From Neobacillus nitrireducens (GTDB lineage Bacteria > Bacillota > Bacilli > Bacillales > Cytobacillaceae): a DNA stretch of 64,000 bases. The notes under the pieces were generated by a model. The model did no database searches, was not told where the DNA came from, and was given only the letters and a program-made list of their open reading frames with translations. Where the stretch lies: positions 3,736,501-3,800,500 of the forward strand of contig NZ_CP133262.1 in NCBI RefSeq assembly GCF_030915405.1, given 5' to 3'. Of this stretch, positions 60,965-64,000 are shown one piece after another. Numbering within the stretch: position 1 is the first letter of the stretch; each line of letters opens with the position of its first letter. The position numbers and the translations under genes were made by a program.

Positions 60965-60986
60965 CCTTTTTAGGAGATATAGTTAG

Positions 60987-61373
60987 ATGAAAATTAATAA
61001 AATCCATCATATTGCGGTGATTTGTTCGGATTATCAAAAATCGAAGGATTTTTATGTTCGAATCTTAGGATTGACACCTATTAATGAAGTTTATCGCACG
61101 GAAAGAGATTCCTATAAGCTTGATTTGGAAGTGAATGGTCAATACCAGATTGAGTTGTTTTCGTTTCCAAATCCTGCTGTTCGGCCAAACTATCCTGAAG
61201 CAGCTGGTTTAAGACATCTTGCGTTTGAAGTAGATGATGTCGAAGAAGCGGTAGAATATATGAAAAACCATCAAGTGAAGGTGGAAGACATCCGAGTGGA
61301 CCCCGTCACCAACAAGAAATTCTCCTTTTTCCCGGATCCTGATGGGCTCCCGATTGAGCTTTATGAGAAGTAA
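60987..61373 (+). CDS. Glyoxalase/VOC-family protein
   Basis: The 128-residue protein is a single vicinal-oxygen-chelate unit: IHHIAVICSDYQKSKDFYVRILGL, then LRHLAFEVDDVEEAVEYM and FFPDPDGLPIELYE. The metal-ligand positions H, E and H/E are present. It resembles GloA2/YaeR-type proteins; the substrate is not known. A GGAGAT site precedes it, 22 bases after mnaA. Confidence 0.85.
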   Translation: MKINKIHHIAVICSDYQKSKDFYVRILGLTPINEVYRTERDSYKLDLEVNGQYQIELFSFPNPAVRPNYPEAAGLRHLAFEVDDVEEAVEYMKNHQVKVEDIRVDPVTNKKFSFFPDPDGLPIELYEK

Positions 61374-61439
61374 GTTGAAGCTCGTGAGATTTATTATGTA
61401 GTAGTTTGATTTATGTGTTTATAGCAGTAATTCAGGTTG

Positions 61440-61593
61440 TTGACGACCGTAATGGGAGAAAAGGAGTCCATTAGGTAGCCAATAGAGGGTATTGATGACC
61501 GAAAAGAGAAAAAAGAGCAATTTTGGTTGTCAATAGGGGCTATTGACGACCAAAATCGGATCGAAGGAGTCGATTGGGGCGTTAACAACCTAC
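61440..61593. repeat. Three tandem 51-52-base repeats
   Basis: The motif TTGACGACC (TTGATGACC in the middle unit) starts at 61440, 61492 and 61543. Each unit continues with a purine-rich run, then a (T/C)ATT...G segment and a TCAATAG-like end. Units are diverged. The 377-base gap around them has no credible gene. Confidence 0.75.
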
Positions 61594-61642
61594 AATATTC
61601 TATTCCTTGGGGCTGACAGGAAATTAATGATCATCCCAGACA

Positions 61643-61683
61643 AAGAGCAAGACCTCAAATCACATTGTGGTCTTGCTCTCTTT
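61643..61683 (+). terminator. Intrinsic terminator
   Basis: AGAGCAAGACC pairs with GGTCTTGCTCT around a 14-base loop, followed by CTTTATA. It would close the mnaA-glyoxalase unit. Confidence 0.7.
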
Positions 61684-61709
61684 ATACTGTCCATCCCCTG
61701 CGTACAAAG

Positions 61710-61742
61710 GATGCGAACTGTCCACGAGCGGTGCCTGACACC
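61710..61742 (-). repeat. REP-like element with long tail, copy at 61.73 kb
   Basis: The core GGTGCCTGACACC (61730-61742) is in minus orientation. Its minus-strand tail, GCTCGTGGACAGTTCG, matches the tails at 50.85 and 55.13 kb. It abuts the end of the Gly/His-rich gene. Confidence 0.85.
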
Positions 61743-61750
61743 ATGCATCT

Positions 61751-62422
61751 TTATCTAGGCAAGCCTAAATTTGGATTTGGAAGTCCATATTCGCTTGGAG
61801 ACCATGAGCCGTAACCGCTTATACCTGGGGGTGGTTGGAGCTGCTGTCCGTACATGTTCATATTTGGGCCGAATCCAGGGTATCCTGGACCGCCGACAGG
61901 AGGATAGCCTAAGCCTCCACCAAGTCCTGCCCCATATGGGTTGTAACCTTGAACAGGTCCACCACCGTATCCGCTGAACCCGCCGTAACCTGGGAATCCG
62001 CCATATCCGTTAGGATTCGGTCCGTTTCCTAGCGCAGCGCCTCCTAAATAACCTAAGCCAAGCCCAAGCAAGCTAGACCCCAATGATCCAAGGTTAAATC
62101 CTGAATGTCCATCATGATGCTGCGGTCCACCATGATGCTGCATCCCGCCATGATACTGCGGCCCGCCATGATTCTGTGACCCACCATGATTCTGCATCCC
62201 GCCATGATACTGCGGCCCGCCTTGATTCTGTGATCCACCATGATTCTGTGACCCACCATGATGCTGCGGTCCACCATGATGATGCGGCCCGCCAAAATGT
62301 TCCGCCCCACCATGAAATTGCCCCCCGCCATGATGTTGTTGACCACCTTGGAATTGTCTACTATCATAATGTGGATTTAATCCAGTTTGATACTCCACGG
62401 GCATATAATAAGGATTATACAT
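61751..62422 (-). CDS. Gly/His-rich repeat protein, possibly spore coat
   Basis: The 223-residue protein starts MYNPYYMPVEYQTG and has about twelve hexapeptide-type repeats of the form HGG(P/S/M)Q(H/N/Y) at about 25-105. A Gly/Leu-rich hydrophobic segment (LGSLGSSLLGLGLGYLGGAALG) and a Gly/Tyr/Pro-rich tail follow. Many Bacillaceae coat proteins have this composition, but no family is certain. The His repeats could bind metal. ATG 62422 follows GAGGAGAGAGGAG; the frame upstream of it has no site. Confidence 0.78.
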   Translation of the reverse strand: MYNPYYMPVEYQTGLNPHYDSRQFQGGQQHHGGGQFHGGAEHFGGPHHHGGPQHHGGSQNHGGSQNQGGPQYHGGMQNHGGSQNHGGPQYHGGMQHHGGPQHHDGHSGFNLGSLGSSLLGLGLGYLGGAALGNGPNPNGYGGFPGYGGFSGYGGGPVQGYNPYGAGLGGGLGYPPVGGPGYPGFGPNMNMYGQQLQPPPGISGYGSWSPSEYGLPNPNLGLPR

Positions 62423-62648
62423 AATATTCTCCTCTCTCCTCACGATCGTAACCATCCTATGCATGTGATTAAATTACTCTTGGGCAGAGTCCAATTAATT
62501 GGGGTTATCGCACCATCGCAAATGAAAAATACGTCTCTAGACCTAGAATTCTTTCCGTTTGAGGTCTATGGCGGGCAGGAGTTTTTTCGTGTATTGTTGA
62601 AGTATTAAATGGAAATAATTTTCTATTTGGTATATATTTTGAGTGAAA
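62423..62648. other. Gap between the Gly/His-rich gene and xpaC
   Basis: No gene or repeat is recognised in this stretch, up to the promoter in front of xpaC. Confidence 0.5.
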
Positions 62649-62675
62649 TGAAACATTCCATTGAATTCATTCGTA
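62649..62675 (+). promoter_or_regulatory. Sigma-W-type promoter of xpaC-telA
   Basis: TGAAAC (62649-62654) and CGTA (62672-62675) are separated by 17 bases, matching the extracytoplasmic sigma-W consensus TGAAAC-N16/17-CGTA. It lies 38 bases before the xpaC start. Confidence 0.78.
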
Positions 62676-62712
62676 GTAATATAAAGATGTCTTAAGTCAG
62701 GAGTCGATTATA

Positions 62713-63369
62713 ATGAACCCGATTTTGTCGTTTCTTCTTCGCTCTTTTGTAGCCGTCCCAGTAACGGTGTTAACTTGGCTAATTAGCTATTTTCCTATGG
62801 ACCAGACTTTTTGGACGGCGACTGGAATAGCAGTAACTGCAGGGATTCTTATCCATTTCATCCTTTCTATTGTGATGAACACTAGCTTTTTAAAAAAGCA
62901 TCAGATCTCAAGAAAAGAATACCGATACATTCGAAAAAATCTAAATGAAGCGAAACAGAAAATCAATCGCTTGAATAAAAACCTTTTTACCATTCGTGAT
63001 ATTTCATCGGTAAAACAAAGATTAGATCTTCTTAGAATCACAAAAAAGATACACAAGATGACAACAAAAGAGCCGAAGCGATTTTACCAGGCTGAACAGT
63101 TTTATTTTTCACATTTAGATTCAATCGTTGAACTTACCGAAAAATATAGCTTCTTATCCTCGCAGCCGAAAAAGAACATGGAAATGGGCCAATCCCTGAT
63201 TGAAACTCGCCATACACTTAATGAACTAACCAAGGTAGTGGAAGAGGATTTATATAAAGTGATTTCAGATGATATCGATCACTTGAATTTTGAAATTGAC
63301 GTCGCAAAACATACCCTCAATAAGCAAAAGAACGCTAAATTTCCGGAAGAAAATAGGTGGCTAAAATGA
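62713..63369 (+). CDS. xpaC: XpaC family membrane protein
   Basis: The 218-residue protein has two N-terminal helices (about 5-25 and 33-53) and a long basic helical domain (EYRYIRKNLNEAKQKINRLNKNL, HTLNELTKVVEEDLYKVI). It matches the XpaC family named for 5-bromo-4-chloroindolyl phosphate hydrolysis, and its pairing with telA is typical. It overlaps the next gene by 4 bases. The biochemical role is unsettled. Confidence 0.88.
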   Translation: MNPILSFLLRSFVAVPVTVLTWLISYFPMDQTFWTATGIAVTAGILIHFILSIVMNTSFLKKHQISRKEYRYIRKNLNEAKQKINRLNKNLFTIRDISSVKQRLDLLRITKKIHKMTTKEPKRFYQAEQFYFSHLDSIVELTEKYSFLSSQPKKNMEMGQSLIETRHTLNELTKVVEEDLYKVISDDIDHLNFEIDVAKHTLNKQKNAKFPEENRWLK

Positions 63370-64000
63370 ATGAAAACAACCCAGTCCAACCCAATAAAAC
63401 AGGCGATTTATTAGATGATATTCTCTCCGACCCGTTTGGGGATAAGCTTGAGCTTGCTAAAAAACCAGTCACGCATACAGGTGAGGCGAAACCGGTTAAA
63501 TTAATTGATGTCATACCGGAAGAACATCGTGCAAAGGCGTATCAGATTGCCGAGCAAATCGATCCGACAAACCATCAATCGATGATTCAATACGGTACCC
63601 AAGCCCAAGGTAAGCTGCTGTCTTTCTCCCATACGATGCTAGAGCATGTGCAGAAACAAGATGTAGGTGAAATCGGGCAAATCATTAGTGATTTAATGAA
63701 GCGCTTGGATGAAGTGAATCCGGACGATTTGAAGGATGGGAAGCCATCCTTATTTGCTCGTATGTTTGGCAAAATTTCCGGTTCCATTCAAGAAGTGCTA
63801 TCAAAATATCAAAAAACAGGCGCTCAAATCGACCGGATCAGCGTAAAACTTGACCGCAGTAAAAATGTCCTAATGTCTGATATTAAGTTGTTAGAACAGC
63901 TGTATGAGACCAATAAAGAATACTTTCATGCCCTTAATGTCTATATTGCCGCTGGGGAGATTAAGCTGGAAGAAATGCAAGAGAAGATCATTCCGCAGCT
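63366..64000 (+). CDS. telA: TelA/YaaN family toxic-anion resistance protein (partial)
   Basis: The frame opens at ATG 63366 (MNENNPVQPNKTGDLLDDIL) and runs open to the window end, 211 codons so far. The start overlaps the xpaC stop (ATGA). The sequence FARMFGKISGSIQEVLSKYQKTGAQIDRI and LDRSKNVLMSDIKLLEQLYETNKEYF is typical of TelA/YaaN proteins, linked to tellurite and cell-envelope stress. It is truncated by the window edge. Confidence 0.9.
   Translation, partial: MNENNPVQPNKTGDLLDDILSDPFGDKLELAKKPVTHTGEAKPVKLIDVIPEEHRAKAYQIAEQIDPTNHQSMIQYGTQAQGKLLSFSHTMLEHVQKQDVGEIGQIISDLMKRLDEVNPDDLKDGKPSLFARMFGKISGSIQEVLSKYQKTGAQIDRISVKLDRSKNVLMSDIKLLEQLYETNKEYFHALNVYIAAGEIKLEEMQEKIIPQ

Noticed and set aside
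61440-61593. CRISPR array at the tandem repeats
   Set aside because: Repeats are only about 9 well-conserved bases, the rest of each unit is related, not unique spacers, and no cas genes are nearby.
62176-62424. Plus-strand His/Asp-rich open frame opposite the Gly/His-rich gene
   Set aside because: It is the complement of the repeated minus-strand codons; the minus-strand frame has the strong ribosome site and family-like composition.

Overview
The window comes from a low-GC Gram-positive spore former of the Bacillaceae (Bacillus/Neobacillus-like). Strong AGGAGG-type ribosome binding sites, frequent TTG/GTG starts, a preQ1-I riboswitch on queF, a FrlR-type fructoselysine operon, CwlC-like amidases without signal peptides, the DUF1659/DUF2922/YvrJ small genes and a xpaC-telA pair behind a sigma-W-type promoter all point that way. 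The first 20 kb hold almost only flagellar genes. The rest is a mosaic of metabolic, envelope and signalling genes.

1-19.7 kb: flagellar cluster. fliM-fliN ends in a terminator. fliD-fliT-fliS follows, with its own terminator. Then a c-di-GMP-I (GEMM-I) riboswitch with an intrinsic terminator precedes one long operon: flgB, flgC, fliE, fliF, fliG, fliH, fliI, fliJ, a second fliN, fliO, fliP, fliQ, fliR, flhB, flhA, flhF, flhG, a FliA/SigD-type sigma factor and a PilZ-like gene. No chemotaxis, stator, hook, fliK or fliL genes lie in this stretch. FliM lacks the N-terminal CheY-binding peptide, and a peptide of that type sits on the first FliN instead. Two predicted c-di-GMP enzymes (a GGDEF cyclase at 36.6-38.2 kb and a degenerate-GGDEF/EAL phosphodiesterase at 46.5-47.9 kb) could feed the riboswitch.

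19.7-22.4 kb: preQ1-I riboswitch and queF, a small acidic ORF, a membrane-anchored pseudokinase and a DUF1659/DUF2922 pair. 22.4-31.2 kb: Amadori-product (fructoselysine) locus with a GntR-type regulator, a PfkB kinase, a sugar ABC importer lacking its ATPase, and three SIS-domain deglycases. Three copies of a TGGTATATACCA palindrome mark its likely operators.

31.2-64 kb: two related cell-wall amidases, a second DUF1659/DUF2922/YvrJ set, a purine permease, alaR-alaT, an isolated pstS, a MacAB/YknXYZ-like exporter with a PepSY-type partner, galE, a YitT-family protein, a molybdopterin oxidoreductase, a secreted CAP/Ig-like protein, small lipoproteins, a ferritin-like protein, a REP-associated tyrosine transposase (RAYT), yifB/comM, a membrane HtrA-like protease with a dockerin-like tail, mnaA, a glyoxalase-family gene, a Gly/His-rich repeat protein, and xpaC with the start of telA.

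The most distinctive structure is a dispersed repeat with core GGTGTCAGGCACC, about 20 copies between 29 and 62 kb and none noticed in the flagellar region. Copies occur singly, as direct pairs and as inverted pairs that form terminator-like hairpins, and some overlap stop codons. The RAYT gene at 55.4 kb lies between two copies and is the natural candidate to have mobilised them. Two other local repeat families occur at 57.76-57.95 kb and 61.44-61.59 kb. No rRNA, tRNA, CRISPR array or complete insertion sequence was recognised.
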